Source of the DNA: Virgibacillus sp. MSP4-1
GTDB lineage: Bacteria; Bacillota; Bacilli; Bacillales; Alkalibacillaceae
Assembly: GCF_010092505.1 (NCBI RefSeq)
Contig: NZ_CP048021.1
Location: forward strand, 1,612,001 to 1,676,000
DNA: 64,000 nt
Direction of reading: 5' to 3'
The first letter of the stretch is position 1; each line of letters begins with the position of its first letter. Below, piece by piece: positions 8,491 through 19,453 of the stretch. Both the position numbers and the translations under genes were made by a program. The notes below the pieces were generated by a model. The model searched no databases, was not told the origin of the DNA, and saw nothing but the letters and a program-made list of their open reading frames with translations.

Positions 8491-10842
8491 TTATCCAAGT
8501 TCCAGCACGGTAACACCTGATCCACCTTCACTCATTCCGCCTAAACGTTGATCTGTAATGGATGGATGGCGTTCTGCAAATTTCTGTACACCCTTACGTA
8601 AGGCACCTGTCCCTTTACCATGAATAATGGAAACCCGGGGATAACCTGCCAACAAGGCGTTATCTACATATTTCTCTAATTCCTGTAAGGCATCCTCATA
8701 ACGTTTTCCACGCAAATCAAGCTCAGTTTTTACGTGATAAGTTCGGCCCTTTACACTGGTTGTCGGCTTTTCCTCTTTAGGTGGTTCCGGACGTTTAATG
8801 AACACAAGGTTCTCCCGTTTTGCCTTCACCTTCATCATTCCAAGCTGAACCTGATATTCCTTTTCACTGATCTTTTCAACAATGGATCCCTGCTGATTCA
8901 AGGATATAACCTTTACCTCATCTCCCGGTTCAAGCTCTTTTGTATCCTCCTGTTCCACTGCCTGCTTCTGATCATTTCCTGTTAAATTCACATTGGCTTC
9001 TGATAGCTGCTTTTTCGCATCAATTAGTTCATGCTCTTTAATTTCAGCACTGTTTTTCATATTTTGTAATTTATCAATGATTTCTTCGGCTTCTTTTCTT
9101 GCCTTCTTTACTTCCTTCTCTGCTTTTTGTTCCGCCTTTTCCAGAAGCTTCTCTTTTCGCTGTTCAAATTGACGCCATTTCTCTTCCAATTCTTTTTTCA
9201 GCTGATAGGATTCTTTCAGGATTTCTTCGGCCTGTTCATAATCTTCATCGGCTTTTTTGCGAGCTTCTTCAAGGGAAGCTATCATATTTTCCACACTTTG
9301 TGAATCCTGTCCAGTCAGGGATTTCGCCTGGTTAATGACCTTTTCTTCTAAACCGAGTCGTCTGGAAATTTCAAAAGCATTGCTTCGGCCTGGAACACCT
9401 AGTAATAATCGATAGGTAGGACGCAGGGTTTTTACATCAAATTCGACAGATGCATTCATAACTCCTTCCCGATTAAATCCGTACGCCTTTAATTCAGGAT
9501 AGTGAGTAGTTGCTATGACTCTTGCTCTTCTGGAGATGACTTCATCTAAAATAGCCATGGCCAGTCCCGCGCCTTCCTGCGGGTCAGTTCCGGCTCCAAG
9601 CTCATCAAACAGGACAAGAGTCTTTTCATGCACACCTTTTAATATTTCAACAATATTGGTCATATGAGAGGAGAATGTACTTAAGCTCTGCTCTATGGAC
9701 TGTTCGTCGCCAATATCTGCAAATACATCATCAAATACAGCCAATTCACAACCATCTAAAGCAGGGACCTGCAAACCCGATTGAGCCATAAGAGTACATA
9801 GGCCAATCATTTTTAAAGTAACCGTTTTTCCTCCCGTATTAGGTCCTGTAATAACTATGGAAGTATATTCCTTGCCAATTTCCACATCATTTGGGACAAC
9901 TTCATCCGGATCAATGAGAGGATGGCGTGCCTCCCTCATTTTTATATAGCCCTGGTCATTCATCGCAGGTTTAGCTGCATCCATTTCTTTGCTGAACTTC
10001 GCCTTTGCTGCCAGGAAATCAATTTTCTGTAAAACTTCGGTGTTCTGTAAAATAAATCCCTGATCCTCTGCAATCTGAGCGGATAACTCCTGGAGAATCC
10101 TTTCCATTTCCTGTTTTTCTTCCACCTTTGCCGCCTGCAGTTTATTATTTGACTCTACAACGGATTGTGGCTCAATAAATAAAGTTGCGCCAGAAGATGA
10201 CTGGTCGTGTACAATCCCGCCAAATGAGCCCCGGTATTCCTGTTTTACCGGCAGCACATACCGATCATTACGAATGGTAACGATCGCATCTGACAGCATC
10301 TTACTTTTTGATTTTGTATATTGTTCCAGGCGGTCTCTGACACTGTTTTCATGAGAACGGATTTTGGATCGGATGGACCGCAGCTTTTCACTTGCCCCGT
10401 CCATGACATGACCATGATCATCAATACACGACTTAATATTTCGCTCCAGTTCGTTCAAAATAACAATCTGCTCTGTCCGTTCTCTAAGAATCGGGAGGGC
10501 AAGCTCTTCCTCTTCAATGTCTGCTACAAATTGTTTAAGGATTTTGCCGGCTCTCATCGTACTGGCAACATCCAGACATTCAAATGCTGTGAGGATCCCG
10601 CCGATGTTTGCCCGTTTTACATGGGGACGGATATCAAAAATTCCACCCATTGGGATTTGCCCTTTTAACCGTAAAACCTGTCTGGCCTCATCTGTTTCCT
10701 CCTGCCATCTTTGAGCTTCCGGAAGCTCGTTCGACGGGTAAAGCTTCGATGCCTCTTCTTTTCCCAGGGACGATCCGGCATAGCCTGTGAGCAGCTCTTT
10801 AATTTTATCGAATTCAAGTGTTTTCAAAACTCTTTCATTCAT
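8491..10842 (-). CDS. mutS2: Endonuclease MutS2
   Basis: MutS2 is a MutS-related ATPase with a nuclease tail. It acts on branched DNA and collided ribosomes rather than in mismatch repair. The 783 residues lack the MutS mismatch-recognition domain and show core/clamp helices, an ATPase with [12 protein letters not shown] (Walker A) and [16 protein letters not shown] (Walker B), a long Lys/Glu coiled coil near 510-640, and a C-terminal Smr domain ([29 protein letters not shown]). The ATG at 10842 fits the usual N-terminus [14 protein letters not shown] and follows AAAGGAG; an upstream in-frame start would overlap polX. It lies 20 bases after polX, as in Bacillus subtilis. Confidence 0.95.
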   Translation of the reverse strand: MNERVLKTLEFDKIKELLTGYAGSSLGKEEASKLYPSNELPEAQRWQEETDEARQVLRLKGQIPMGGIFDIRPHVKRANIGGILTAFECLDVASTMRAGKILKQFVADIEEEELALPILRERTEQIVILNELERNIKSCIDDHGHVMDGASEKLRSIRSKIRSHENSVRDRLEQYTKSKSKMLSDAIVTIRNDRYVLPVKQEYRGSFGGIVHDQSSSGATLFIEPQSVVESNNKLQAAKVEEKQEMERILQELSAQIAEDQGFILQNTEVLQKIDFLAAKAKFSKEMDAAKPAMNDQGYIKMREARHPLIDPDEVVPNDVEIGKEYTSIVITGPNTGGKTVTLKMIGLCTLMAQSGLQVPALDGCELAVFDDVFADIGDEQSIEQSLSTFSSHMTNIVEILKGVHEKTLVLFDELGAGTDPQEGAGLAMAILDEVISRRARVIATTHYPELKAYGFNREGVMNASVEFDVKTLRPTYRLLLGVPGRSNAFEISRRLGLEEKVINQAKSLTGQDSQSVENMIASLEEARKKADEDYEQAEEILKESYQLKKELEEKWRQFEQRKEKLLEKAEQKAEKEVKKARKEAEEIIDKLQNMKNSAEIKEHELIDAKKQLSEANVNLTGNDQKQAVEQEDTKELEPGDEVKVISLNQQGSIVEKISEKEYQVQLGMMKVKAKRENLVFIKRPEPPKEEKPTTSVKGRTYHVKTELDLRGKRYEDALQELEKYVDNALLAGYPRVSIIHGKGTGALRKGVQKFAERHPSITDQRLGGMSEGGSGVTVLELG

Positions 10843-10862
10843 GTTGCCATTTACTCCTTTAA

Positions 10863-12581
10863 CTATTTTCCGTCCGAAAGAAATTGAGCCAGTTCTTCCG
10901 TTGACCATGTATTTAATACCGTTTCCGGCTTTAGTTTTCCTTTTCTTGCAAAGCTTACCCCAATCGACATATCTTCAAGCATGTTATAGCTGTGGGCATC
11001 TGTATTAATTGCAATTCGGACACCCTCCTCCTGTGCTTTCATCAGCCAGTTCCAGGCCAGATCAAGCCGGTTGGGATTGGCGTTTAATTCCAAAGCTGTA
11101 TTTGTCTTTTTTGCATATTGAATAAGCTCTTCATAGTCTACTTCATATCCGGACCTTTTTCCAATCAATCTACCTGTTGGATGGGCAATTATATTTACAT
11201 AAGGGCAATCCATGGCATTTTTTAGTCGTTGCATAATTCTGTCTTTCGATTGTGTGAAGCTCGAATGAATGGAAGCAATAACAAAATCCATTTCTTTCAG
11301 GAAATTCTCGGAAAAATCCAATGTCCCATCAGGCAAAATATCCATTTCGATACCCGCAAATACATGAATGTCATCATATTTGGCATTCACACGATTGATT
11401 TCCTCTCTTTGTTTCCGCAACCGTTCTTCGTTCAGTCCATTTGCAACTCGCAAATATTTTGAGTGATCGGTTATAGCCATATAGGAATATCCCTTTTCTC
11501 TCGCTCTAATTACCATTTCCTCCAGGGACTGGGCACCATCGCTCCAGGTTGTGTGCATATGTAGATCCCCCTGGATATCATCCTGGGAAATCAGGGTAAG
11601 AGGCGCACGGGCTTCTTCAATTTCACCGGTATTCTCCCGTAGCTCAGGGGGGATGAATTCGAGACCAAAATGATGGAAAAATTCTTCTTCACTATCGAAG
11701 GTTATAATTTCACCTGTTTCAACATTTTCCACACCATATTCATTGATTTTTTCATTTTGTTCCTTAGCTAATTGACGCATCGAAACATTATGATCCTTAG
11801 AACCGGTGAAATGGTGCAGAGTGGTGGCAAATTCCTGAGGTTCAACAAGTCTGAAATCTACAGACACCTCATAGCCCTCATTTAGAATGACGGTTATCTT
11901 TGTTGGACCCGCAGCCTCCACATGCTCAATATGATCCAGCTTTAGCAGCTGATCCTTTACTTCTTCAGGGTGATTTGTTGCGATGATAAAGTCTAAATCT
12001 TTAATGGTTTCTTTATATCTGCGGATACTGCCCGCTCGTGAAAACTGAATGATATGCTCAAAAGAATCGAGCTCGTCCTCTATCCTTTCCACAATAGGAA
12101 GCATAAAAACAATCGGTAATCTTTCAGGTCTTTTAGAGTGATCTTCCAAAGCCTTCAGTATTTTTTCTGACGTTTTCTTTCCAAATCCGCTTAGTCCTTC
12201 TACTTTTCCACTCTCACAGGCCTCTTTTAAAGATTGGGCATCGACAACGTCCAGCTCCTGATAAAGCTTGGCAAGCTTTTTGCCTCCGAGCCCCTGTAAA
12301 TCCAAAAGCGGAATAAGGCCAGAAGGAACATCTGCTTCAAGCTGCTTCAATGTTTCAGATTGACCATTTTCAACGAACTCCTGAATAACTGCAGCCGTTC
12401 CCTTACCAATACCTTTCATTTTTGTAAAATCATCTATTTCTGACAGGGAACGATCGTCTGATTCTAAAGCCTGTGCTGCTTTTCGATAAGCTGAAATTTT
12501 AAACGGATTTTCTGCTTTTAATTCAAGATATACAGCAATCTTTTCAAGCAATTGAATAACCTGCTTTTTATTCACTTTCAT
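10863..12581 (-). CDS. polX: DNA polymerase/3'-5' exonuclease PolX
   Basis: Family X polymerase for gap filling in base excision repair, with exonuclease and AP-site activity from a PHP domain. The 572 residues show an N-terminal HhH region ([46 protein letters not shown]), the nucleotidyltransferase core with [17 protein letters not shown] (catalytic Asp pair), and from about residue 335 the PHP domain with metal ligands in [31 protein letters not shown] and NTDAHS. The ATG at 12581 follows AGGTG; a GTG three codons upstream is possible but less well placed. It lies between cvpA and mutS2 in one operon. Confidence 0.95.
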   Translation of the reverse strand: MKVNKKQVIQLLEKIAVYLELKAENPFKISAYRKAAQALESDDRSLSEIDDFTKMKGIGKGTAAVIQEFVENGQSETLKQLEADVPSGLIPLLDLQGLGGKKLAKLYQELDVVDAQSLKEACESGKVEGLSGFGKKTSEKILKALEDHSKRPERLPIVFMLPIVERIEDELDSFEHIIQFSRAGSIRRYKETIKDLDFIIATNHPEEVKDQLLKLDHIEHVEAAGPTKITVILNEGYEVSVDFRLVEPQEFATTLHHFTGSKDHNVSMRQLAKEQNEKINEYGVENVETGEIITFDSEEEFFHHFGLEFIPPELRENTGEIEEARAPLTLISQDDIQGDLHMHTTWSDGAQSLEEMVIRAREKGYSYMAITDHSKYLRVANGLNEERLRKQREEINRVNAKYDDIHVFAGIEMDILPDGTLDFSENFLKEMDFVIASIHSSFTQSKDRIMQRLKNAMDCPYVNIIAHPTGRLIGKRSGYEVDYEELIQYAKKTNTALELNANPNRLDLAWNWLMKAQEEGVRIAINTDAHSYNMLEDMSIGVSFARKGKLKPETVLNTWSTEELAQFLSDGK

Positions 12582-12642
12582 TTTTATCACCTACTTTTAT
12601 CGTGTCCAGTAAAGAAAAAACTTCTCTCAAATCAGGAGAAGT

Positions 12643-13188
12643 TTAGAAAGCTTCAGAGATATGGTTATCCCATAAATTTGTAATCTGCTCAGAGAATAAC
12701 GGTGTATGTTCGATCATAAATTGAGCAATAGATGAATCACCCACATATTGCTGAATAAAATCAATCGGAATAAGTGCTGAAAAATAAAGAAGTATAAACA
12801 AAATAAAATACGTCTCGAAAAAACCCAGTACAGCTCCCAGAAGGCCATTAACACTATGTAAAATAGGGAGTTCCGCTATGAAATCGAGCATATTTGCAAT
12901 AATCTGCAGAACAATTTTTACAATAAAAAACAATATAACAAAGGCTATTCCATTATAAAAGGCCGTTTCCAAAGGCATATTGTCAAAAAATGCCCCGAAG
13001 CCTTCCTGTCCAAAATCAGGATAAGGAATCCACATTGTAAGAATTGGTGCCAATTTGTCATAGTATAGTGCAGCGATGATAAAGGCTATAATAAAACCGG
13101 TCAGATGCATCACCTGCATGATAAAACCCCGTTTGAGGCCTATAAATAATCCAACCAGCAAAATAGCCAGAAGTATGATGTCAACCAT
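12643..13188 (-). CDS. cvpA: CvpA-family membrane protein (YshB)
   Basis: A 181-residue protein of the CvpA/colicin V production family with four predicted membrane helices (about 2-20, 24-44, 77-100 and 115-140) and a short polar C-terminus. The family is linked to envelope stress tolerance, but the molecular function is unsettled. The start overlaps the end of zapA by eight bases, the same pairing as yshA-yshB of Bacillus subtilis, so translation is probably coupled. The ATG follows GGAGAAAAA. Confidence 0.9.
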   Translation of the reverse strand: MVDIILLAILLVGLFIGLKRGFIMQVMHLTGFIIAFIIAALYYDKLAPILTMWIPYPDFGQEGFGAFFDNMPLETAFYNGIAFVILFFIVKIVLQIIANMLDFIAELPILHSVNGLLGAVLGFFETYFILFILLYFSALIPIDFIQQYVGDSSIAQFMIEHTPLFSEQITNLWDNHISEAF

Positions 13189-13453
13189 TTTTTCTCCGTT
13201 CCCCTCTTCTCGTTTGCTCCGTTAGCAATCGATATTCCTCTTGTAATTGTATGTATTCATTCATCGTATTTACCGCTGTTAACACAGCTAATTTTGCTGT
13301 ATCCAGGCGCGGATTGTTTTCCTGAATTTCCTTCATTTTCTGATCAACTAAATCTGCTACATGCTCTATGTGATGAGGAGGTTCATCACCAACAATTGTA
13401 TATTTTCTATTAAGAATGTATACGGTTGTTCTATTCTGATCTGAATGAGACAC
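13181..13453 (-). CDS. zapA: Cell division protein ZapA
   Basis: ZapA binds FtsZ and promotes bundling of Z-ring filaments. The 90 residues have the family pattern: an N-terminal beta region (RTTVYILNRKYTIVGDE), HIEHVADLVDQKMKEI, and a C-terminal helix that forms a coiled coil (TAVNTMNEYIQLQEEYRLLTEQ). The GTG at 13453 is preferred over upstream codons because AGGGGG lies eight bases before it and the protein then has normal length. It is the first gene of the zapA-cvpA-polX-mutS2-yshE transcript and is divergent from rnhC. Confidence 0.92.
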   Translation of the reverse strand: MSHSDQNRTTVYILNRKYTIVGDEPPHHIEHVADLVDQKMKEIQENNPRLDTAKLAVLTAVNTMNEYIQLQEEYRLLTEQTRRGERRKNG

Positions 13454-13617
13454 TTGCAAAGCCCCCTTATATAACATCCTAAAAATTATATTAACACGAA
13501 TTTTCATAGATGGAAATCAAACAATAAAAGAATATGCAGAAAGATTTCATTTGATATACTATAGTGAGACTTCAATCAAGGGGAACCATTGATTGATAGC
13601 GAAAGGAGATTCAATAT

Positions 13618-14565
13618 ATGTCACAAAGTGTAATAAAAGCCTCCAAAGAACTTTTGAAGAAAATGGAAGAGTATTATAAAGGTCAGTTGAAGTCCAATCC
13701 CCCTGTACATACCCTGTTTGCTGCCAAAGTAAACGGATGTTCCATCACTGCATATAAATCCGGCAAAGTTTTATTTCAAGGGAAAAGCCATGAAGCTGAA
13801 GCGATGAAATGGGGGCATTCCCCTGATAAAAATCAGGACAGCAGGAATCAATCCTATGCAACGTCCCCTTCATTTGTGAATCAGAGTCACATCGGCTCAG
13901 ATGAAGCAGGCTCCGGTGACTTCTTTGGTCCATTAACAGCGGCTGCCGCTTTTGTAGCCGAGTCAAAAATCCCCTTATTAAAGGAATTAGGGGTGAAGGA
14001 TTCAAAGGCCATGTCCGATGATAAAATACAGGAGATTGCCAGACAAATCAAATCAGCCGAAATCCCTTATAGTTTAATGGTTTTACATAACGAAAAATAT
14101 AACCGCCTGCAGCAAAAGGGATGGACACAGGGAAAAATGAAGGCGATGCTTCATTACCATGCAATTATGAAGGTGAAAGAAAGAATAGGTTCAAACTCCC
14201 TGGATGGAATCCTCGTTGATCAGTTTTGCCAGCCAAGCGTGTTTGAACGTCATTTAAAATCTGAACAAAAACGTATGCCTGACAACATTCATTTTATTAC
14301 CAAAGCTGAAAGTCATTCCATCGCAGTCGCAGCCGCATCGATTATGGCCCGTGCAAAATTTGTGAAGGAAATGGATCGTCTATCCGATGAAGCCGGTTTC
14401 CAGATTCAAAAAGGGGCCAGTAAAAAAGTAGATGAGCAGGCAGCAAGAATCATACAAAGTCAAGGAAAACAGGCTCTTGATCAATATTCCAAAGTGCACT
14501 TTTCCAATTATCAAAAAGCAGAACAAATTCTCAGACTGAAAAATCGACAAAGAAACAGGAATTAA
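13618..14565 (+). CDS. rnhC: Ribonuclease HIII
   Basis: Removes RNA from RNA-DNA hybrids. The 315 residues show an N-terminal TBP-like substrate-binding domain (about 1-90) and an RNase HII/HIII catalytic domain starting IGSDEAGSGDFFGPL near residue 95, with the HIII-type Asp-Glu start and further acidic residues in LGVKDSKAMSD and ILVDQF. Length agrees with the family. The ATG follows AAAGGAGATTC. It faces away from zapA, with 164 bases between the starts, and ends at a strong terminator, so it is monocistronic, as in Bacillus subtilis. Confidence 0.96.
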   Translation: MSQSVIKASKELLKKMEEYYKGQLKSNPPVHTLFAAKVNGCSITAYKSGKVLFQGKSHEAEAMKWGHSPDKNQDSRNQSYATSPSFVNQSHIGSDEAGSGDFFGPLTAAAAFVAESKIPLLKELGVKDSKAMSDDKIQEIARQIKSAEIPYSLMVLHNEKYNRLQQKGWTQGKMKAMLHYHAIMKVKERIGSNSLDGILVDQFCQPSVFERHLKSEQKRMPDNIHFITKAESHSIAVAAASIMARAKFVKEMDRLSDEAGFQIQKGASKKVDEQAARIIQSQGKQALDQYSKVHFSNYQKAEQILRLKNRQRNRN

Positions 14566-14577
14566 ACTGTAAAAGAA

Positions 14578-14620
14578 ACCCCATGACAGCTGCCTTGCAG
14601 ACATGTCTATGGGGTCTTTT
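14578..14620 (+). terminator. Terminator of rnhC
   Basis: ACCCCAT and ATGGGGT arms, extended inward by GACA/TGTC, followed by CTTTT. It starts 13 bases after the rnhC stop codon. Confidence 0.85.
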
Positions 14621-14683
14621 CATGAATTAGATGAACTCCTGCAACATTCTTCAGTGGATTTTAAAGCCTATACCATCTTGGGG

Positions 14684-15523
14684 TTACTTGTATATCATGC
14701 GATAATAACATTTAGTCATAAGAATAACAAACAGATGATAAATGTGATGATATCCTTTATTTTTAATGAATTGAAACATGTGAAATTGCTTCATTCCGTA
14801 ATCCAGGATTTTAAAAGCGAATAAGGATGATAAATAGCCTGGTAATGTACCTTTAAAAAGCTTAATAAACACAGAACAAATAAAAGAAAGAATCATTGAA
14901 TACAAAGGTTCCACTTTGAAATGTCTTAGCCATGTAAAGGGTTTTCCCAGTTTAAACCGTACTTGCCCGCTTGATGTTAACCCAAACAACGCACTCACTG
15001 ACGTAGCTATTGACATACAGAGTAAGGATAATAAACGGACAACCGGGCTCTTTTGCTTTAAAGAGCACAGCCACATATCATTCAGTTTGAAAAAGAATGG
15101 AATTAGAATCGATGTATATAAGGTCTTCCACCAGTTGTGATGATATACCTTTAAATGGATAAACATGAGTTCAATAAAAGTAAAGTACGAAGTGAAAAAC
15201 AACTTTAGTTTCCATCCTGCCTGAATAGCTGACAAAAAAACAGCGGTAAACGGGATATAAACCACCTGTGAAAGGATTCCACCCAGAACATTGTCATGGT
15301 AGGGATTCTTTAAAAGTTTCGGTTTATATTGATAAGCTCTCAGATAATTTAAGATCAAAAATTCAAATAAACAGGCTAAACCAGCACTGGATAGCAGGAG
15401 AATCAAAAGCTGCTTTTTGTTTTTATATTTGTAGAAACTAAAGAGTAATTGAAGGAAATGTATGATAACTAAAACAAGATAAGGTACAGCATTCCGACTC
15501 ATCATCCGTTTCATATCCACCAT
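14684..15523 (-). CDS. Unrecognised multi-pass membrane protein
   Basis: A 279-residue, very hydrophobic and basic protein with about six or seven possible membrane spans (for example VPYLVLVIIHFLQLLFSFY, LLILLLSSAGLACLFEFLIL, SLLCMSIATSVSALFGL). I do not recognise a family. It sits alone between rnhC and pheT, where Bacillus subtilis has no equivalent. It is richer in Lys, Phe and Tyr and more AT-rich than its neighbours, suggesting an accessory gene. The start is uncertain: 15523 and an ATG three codons later are both preceded by only weak GGTGG-like sites. It may be sporulation-specific or a lineage orphan; neither can be shown here. Confidence 0.65.
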   Translation of the reverse strand: MVDMKRMMSRNAVPYLVLVIIHFLQLLFSFYKYKNKKQLLILLLSSAGLACLFEFLILNYLRAYQYKPKLLKNPYHDNVLGGILSQVVYIPFTAVFLSAIQAGWKLKLFFTSYFTFIELMFIHLKVYHHNWWKTLYTSILIPFFFKLNDMWLCSLKQKSPVVRLLSLLCMSIATSVSALFGLTSSGQVRFKLGKPFTWLRHFKVEPLYSMILSFICSVFIKLFKGTLPGYLSSLFAFKILDYGMKQFHMFQFIKNKGYHHIYHLFVILMTKCYYRMIYK

Positions 15524-15593
15524 CGTTTCTATATATGTTTTATATATAGGATAGTATCTGACGAATGAAGCGAAATTATGAGCTATTTGAAAT

Positions 15594-15630
15594 GGTCCTG
15601 TCAGGGAGGGCTCTCCCCCTTAACAGGACC
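15594..15630 (-). terminator. Terminator of pheST
   Basis: Inverted repeat GGTCCTGT/ACAGGACC with an inner G/C-rich loop that also pairs partly (GGGGGAGAGCCCTCCC). It lies 15 bases after the pheT stop codon. The trailing T-run is short (ATTTC). Confidence 0.7.
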
Positions 15631-15645
15631 ATGCTCAATTACTTA

Positions 15646-18078
15646 CTAACCTCTCAACTCTGCCTGGAAACTATTTTCAACGGCGTCAACGATTTGTTTA
15701 CGGGCTTTCTCTACTTGTTCATCTTTCAGGGTAGCCTCCGGGTCCTGGAATCTTACGTTAAAGGCAATGGATTTCTTTCCTTCCACCATATGTTCGCCCT
15801 GATAAATATCAAATACTTGAATATCCTTCAAATGTGGCTGACCAGCCTGTTCAATGACGTCCATCATATGTCTGGCAAGTGTATCTTCATCAACAACAAA
15901 AGCCAGATCCTGTGTTACGGACGGATAGCGTGGAATAGGCTCATAGGTTTCTTCCTTCTCCATGGCGATTTCTAATAATCGATCAGCATCCAGATCAAAA
16001 ACATACGTGTCAGAAAGGTCCATCTCTTTTTGCACAGCAGGGTGAATCTGACCAATAAAACCGACATGTTCATCGTCAACCCTGATCGCCGCAGTTCTTC
16101 CCGGATGCATCTCCTCCATTTTCAGAGGTTCAAACGTAGCAGTCTGAATTTGAAGGGTGTCCAGCAATCCTTCTGCCACACCTTTGAGCACAAAAAAGTC
16201 TACCTCTTTAATTTCTTTTTGCCATTGCTGGTTCACCCATGTACCAGTGATCGCAGCACTCAGACGAAGCTGTTCATTAGGCTGCTTTGAAAGGTTGTCT
16301 TCAGTATTCACATAGATAGCTCCTAATTCATAAAGGGCCACATCCTGCTGACGCCGTGCTAAATTATATTGAAGACTTGCTAACAGCTCAGGCAGAATAC
16401 TTAACCGCAGATGGCTATGGGCTTCACTCATTGGCATCGCCAGTTTCACAGCTTTTGGCTTTTGGGCACGAATGGTTTGATCCATAAATTTAGCTGTGTT
16501 TTCTTCCCGTGTTAACGAATAGGTCATCGCTTCATTTAATCCGGCACTTTGCATGTAGCGATGTATGCTTCGCTTCAATTTCTGCTTTTTCGTCAGGCCG
16601 CCTGCATTTGAAGCTCCTTCAGGCAATGTATAAGGAAGATTATCATAGCCATAGATCCGGGCAATTTCCTCCAGCATATCTTCAACAATCTGAATGTCTC
16701 CACGCCTTGATGGAGCGTAAACGATAAAATGGGCATCCTTTTCTTCAAATGAAAAACGCAAACGATGCAGGATATGCTTCATCTCATCCACTGAAATATC
16801 CGTTCCAAGACGCTTATTGATGGTTTCTGCATCAAATTCAACAATGGATGGTTCCATCTTCTGCTCATCAAACTCTGCGATGCCTGATAAAACTTCTCCG
16901 CCAGCATACTGCTGCATCAGCTGACATGCACGAAGTCCTGCTTCTTTTACACGTGCAGGGTCTACTCCGCGTTCAAACCGAATACTTGATTCACTGCGAA
17001 GTCCATGATCTTTAGAAGACTTTCGCACAGTCAGTGGGTTGAAGTATGCTGCTTCTACTAACACTGTGGTGGTGTCATCCTTCACCTCAGAATCAGCACC
17101 ACCCATAACACCGGCAAGGGCCATTCCTTCCTCACCATTTGTAATAAGAAGGTGGTCCTCCTGTAAATCCCGCTTTTCACCATCCAGCGTAGTCATGGTT
17201 TCTCCTTTACGTGCTCTTCTTACAACCACTTCATTGGAATTGAAACGGTCCAAATCAAAAGCGTGCAGCGGCTGCCCGTATTCCATCAATACATAGTTAG
17301 TAATATCGACTACGTTATTTATCGGACGGATGCCTGCAGCAATCAGGCGATTTCTCATCCATAATGGAGAAGGTCCAATCTGTATATTTTTGACTACATA
17401 GGCCCCATAGTAAGGGTTCAGATCAGGGTCCTTAACCTTCACTTGTACATAGTCAGTGGCACTTTCATCTATTCGTTCTGCCTTCACCTCCGGCAGATGC
17501 AGATCTTTATCTAAAATGGCTGCGACTTCATAAGCCATCCCAATCATGCTGAAGCTGTCTGCCCGGTTCGGTGTTATATCTAAATCCAGAATGGTATCGT
17601 TTAGATTTAGCAAATCAACAGCATTACTACCAACTTCTGTATCTTTAGGAAGGACAAAAATCCCATCCTCAAATTCTTTTTGAACGAATTTCTGCTCGAC
17701 TCCAAGTTCCTGAAGAGAACAGATCATCCCATTGGATACTTCACCACGAAGCTTCGTCTTTTTAATTTTCATACCGCCTGGAAGTCTCGCACCTGGCTTC
17801 GCAACGACTACTTTCTGGCCCGCAGCTACATTAGGTGCGCCACAGATGATTTGTAATTCTTCTTCGCCAACATCGACCTGGCAAACATTAAGCTTATCCG
17901 CATTCGGATGCTGCTCGCAGGATTTCACATACCCAACAACGATATTTTTTAACCCTTCCCCCAGCTTTTCAACACCATCGACTTCAATTCCGCCTTTGGT
18001 AATTTTTTCAGCCAGGTCGTCCGGGGATATATCATCAAGATCTACATAATGTTTTAACCAATTTAATGATAAAAGCAT
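15646..18078 (-). CDS. pheT: Phenylalanine--tRNA ligase beta subunit
   Basis: Beta chain of the alpha2-beta2 enzyme that charges tRNA-Phe; it edits Tyr-tRNA and binds the tRNA. The 810 residues show, in order, an OB-fold tRNA-binding domain (about 40-155), the B3/B4 editing domain (about 210-385), B5 (about 405-480), the catalytic-like core with YSLTREENT, and the C-terminal ferredoxin-fold anticodon-binding domain (IPRYPSVTQDLAFVVDE onward). Length is normal. The ATG follows AAAGGAGGAAATGG and lies 15 bases after pheS. Expression depends on the Phe T-box upstream of pheS. Confidence 0.97.
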   Translation of the reverse strand: MLLSLNWLKHYVDLDDISPDDLAEKITKGGIEVDGVEKLGEGLKNIVVGYVKSCEQHPNADKLNVCQVDVGEEELQIICGAPNVAAGQKVVVAKPGARLPGGMKIKKTKLRGEVSNGMICSLQELGVEQKFVQKEFEDGIFVLPKDTEVGSNAVDLLNLNDTILDLDITPNRADSFSMIGMAYEVAAILDKDLHLPEVKAERIDESATDYVQVKVKDPDLNPYYGAYVVKNIQIGPSPLWMRNRLIAAGIRPINNVVDITNYVLMEYGQPLHAFDLDRFNSNEVVVRRARKGETMTTLDGEKRDLQEDHLLITNGEEGMALAGVMGGADSEVKDDTTTVLVEAAYFNPLTVRKSSKDHGLRSESSIRFERGVDPARVKEAGLRACQLMQQYAGGEVLSGIAEFDEQKMEPSIVEFDAETINKRLGTDISVDEMKHILHRLRFSFEEKDAHFIVYAPSRRGDIQIVEDMLEEIARIYGYDNLPYTLPEGASNAGGLTKKQKLKRSIHRYMQSAGLNEAMTYSLTREENTAKFMDQTIRAQKPKAVKLAMPMSEAHSHLRLSILPELLASLQYNLARRQQDVALYELGAIYVNTEDNLSKQPNEQLRLSAAITGTWVNQQWQKEIKEVDFFVLKGVAEGLLDTLQIQTATFEPLKMEEMHPGRTAAIRVDDEHVGFIGQIHPAVQKEMDLSDTYVFDLDADRLLEIAMEKEETYEPIPRYPSVTQDLAFVVDEDTLARHMMDVIEQAGQPHLKDIQVFDIYQGEHMVEGKKSIAFNVRFQDPEATLKDEQVEKARKQIVDAVENSFQAELRG

Positions 18079-18093
18079 CTTCCATTTCCTCCT

Positions 18094-19128
18094 TTATGCT
18101 TGATGGAATTGTTTTAAGAAACGGACATCATTGGTATAGAAATGTCTGATATCCTCAATTCCATATTTCAACATGGCAATTCGTTCAGGCCCCATTCCGA
18201 ATGCAAAACCGGAATACTTCTCAGGATCGAAACCAGCCATACGTAAAACATTTGGATGAACCATGCCTGCACCTAAAATTTCAATCCAACCGGAATGCTT
18301 ACAAACTGAGCATCCCTCTCCGTGGCACATTTTACAGGAAATGTCCATCTCTACAGATGGTTCTGTGAAAGGGAAAAAGCTAGGACGCAGACGAATTTCG
18401 CGGCTCTGGCCAAACACCTGCTTAGCAAAGGAATTTAGAATACCCTTCAAGTCACTCATTCGGACATTTTCATCCACATACAAACCTTCAATTTGGGTAA
18501 ATTGGTGGGAATGGGTGGCATCATCCGTATCCCGTCGATAAACCTTACCAGGGCAAATAATCTTTACTGGTCCTCTGCCCTCATGCTTCTCCATTGTTCT
18601 GGCCTGAACAGGGGATGTATGGGTGCGCATTAACAGCTCCTCGGTAATGTAGAAGGAGTCCTGCATATCACGAGCCGGATGTCCTTTAGGCAGATTAAGC
18701 GCCTCGAAGTTATAATAATCCCGTTCAACTTCAGGTCCTTCTGCTACTTCAAACCCCATGCCAATAAACAAATCCTCAATATCCTCAATCAGTTTTGTCA
18801 GAAGATGAGGGCCTCCTGTCGGCTGAGAATAGCCCGGCAAGGTAACATCGATGGATTCCTCTGCTAACTGTGCTTCAAGTGCCTTCTTTTCCAACTGCTC
18901 CTGTTTTGTATCTAATTCCTTGGAAATAACCTCACGAACCTCATTAGCCAACTGACCAATCACCGGTCGCTCTTCTTTCGGCAGCTTTCCCATGCCTCGT
19001 AATACTTCTGTGATTGGGCCCTTCTTTCCCAGATAGGAAACGCGGACTTCCTGCAGCTGTCTGGTATCATCAGCTTCAGAAATCTTCGTTAAAGCCTCCT
19101 GTTTTAGTTCCTCAAGACGTTCTTTCAT
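18094..19128 (-). CDS. pheS: Phenylalanine--tRNA ligase alpha subunit
   Basis: Catalytic subunit of phenylalanyl-tRNA synthetase. The 344 residues have an N-terminal coiled coil, then a class II core with motif 2 ([14 protein letters not shown] and [16 protein letters not shown]) and motif 3 ([18 protein letters not shown]). A Cys cluster, [12 protein letters not shown], lies in the core, as in other Firmicutes. The ATG at 19128 is chosen because AAAAGGAGG precedes it and the protein then starts MKERLEEL as expected; the frame stays open further upstream only because it runs through the T-box leader. Confidence 0.97.
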   Translation of the reverse strand: MKERLEELKQEALTKISEADDTRQLQEVRVSYLGKKGPITEVLRGMGKLPKEERPVIGQLANEVREVISKELDTKQEQLEKKALEAQLAEESIDVTLPGYSQPTGGPHLLTKLIEDIEDLFIGMGFEVAEGPEVERDYYNFEALNLPKGHPARDMQDSFYITEELLMRTHTSPVQARTMEKHEGRGPVKIICPGKVYRRDTDDATHSHQFTQIEGLYVDENVRMSDLKGILNSFAKQVFGQSREIRLRPSFFPFTEPSVEMDISCKMCHGEGCSVCKHSGWIEILGAGMVHPNVLRMAGFDPEKYSGFAFGMGPERIAMLKYGIEDIRHFYTNDVRFLKQFHQA

Positions 19129-19175
19129 TTTCCATCCTCCTTTTTTTGCTCTGCATAAAGACGTTTTAGCGCATG

Positions 19176-19447
19176 AAAAAAAGTCCCATCCCCTCAAAAA
19201 GGGACGAGACTCTTCATTCCGTGTTACCACCCTCGTTGACATACGAGTGCTGTATGCCCACTTCATTTTCATAACGGATAAACCGGTACACCTTTACTTG
19301 CATCAGGCAAGGTCCTGGTGTCAGCTCCAGAGCGAAATTTCAATCATGAGGCGGCAAAAATGCTTTCAGTCTGTGGCATTTCTCCCTGTCTGCCGCTTAG
19401 TCATCATTTACTGGACTCTTTCCACGCTTTTTCTCATCTTTAGTTAT
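19176..19447 (-). ncRNA. T-box leader of pheST (tRNA-Phe responsive)
   Basis: The 14-base T-box core AGGGTGGTAACACGG (19219-19233, minus strand) is followed by a terminator with arms GTCTCGTCCC and GGGATGGGAC and a T-run (19176-19212). Stem I occupies the 5' part; a TTC triplet at 19334-19336, in the context GAAATTTCGCT, is the likely Phe specifier. Uncharged tRNA-Phe would pair with specifier and T-box and prevent termination. Confidence 0.92.
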
Positions 19448-19453
19448 GATGAT

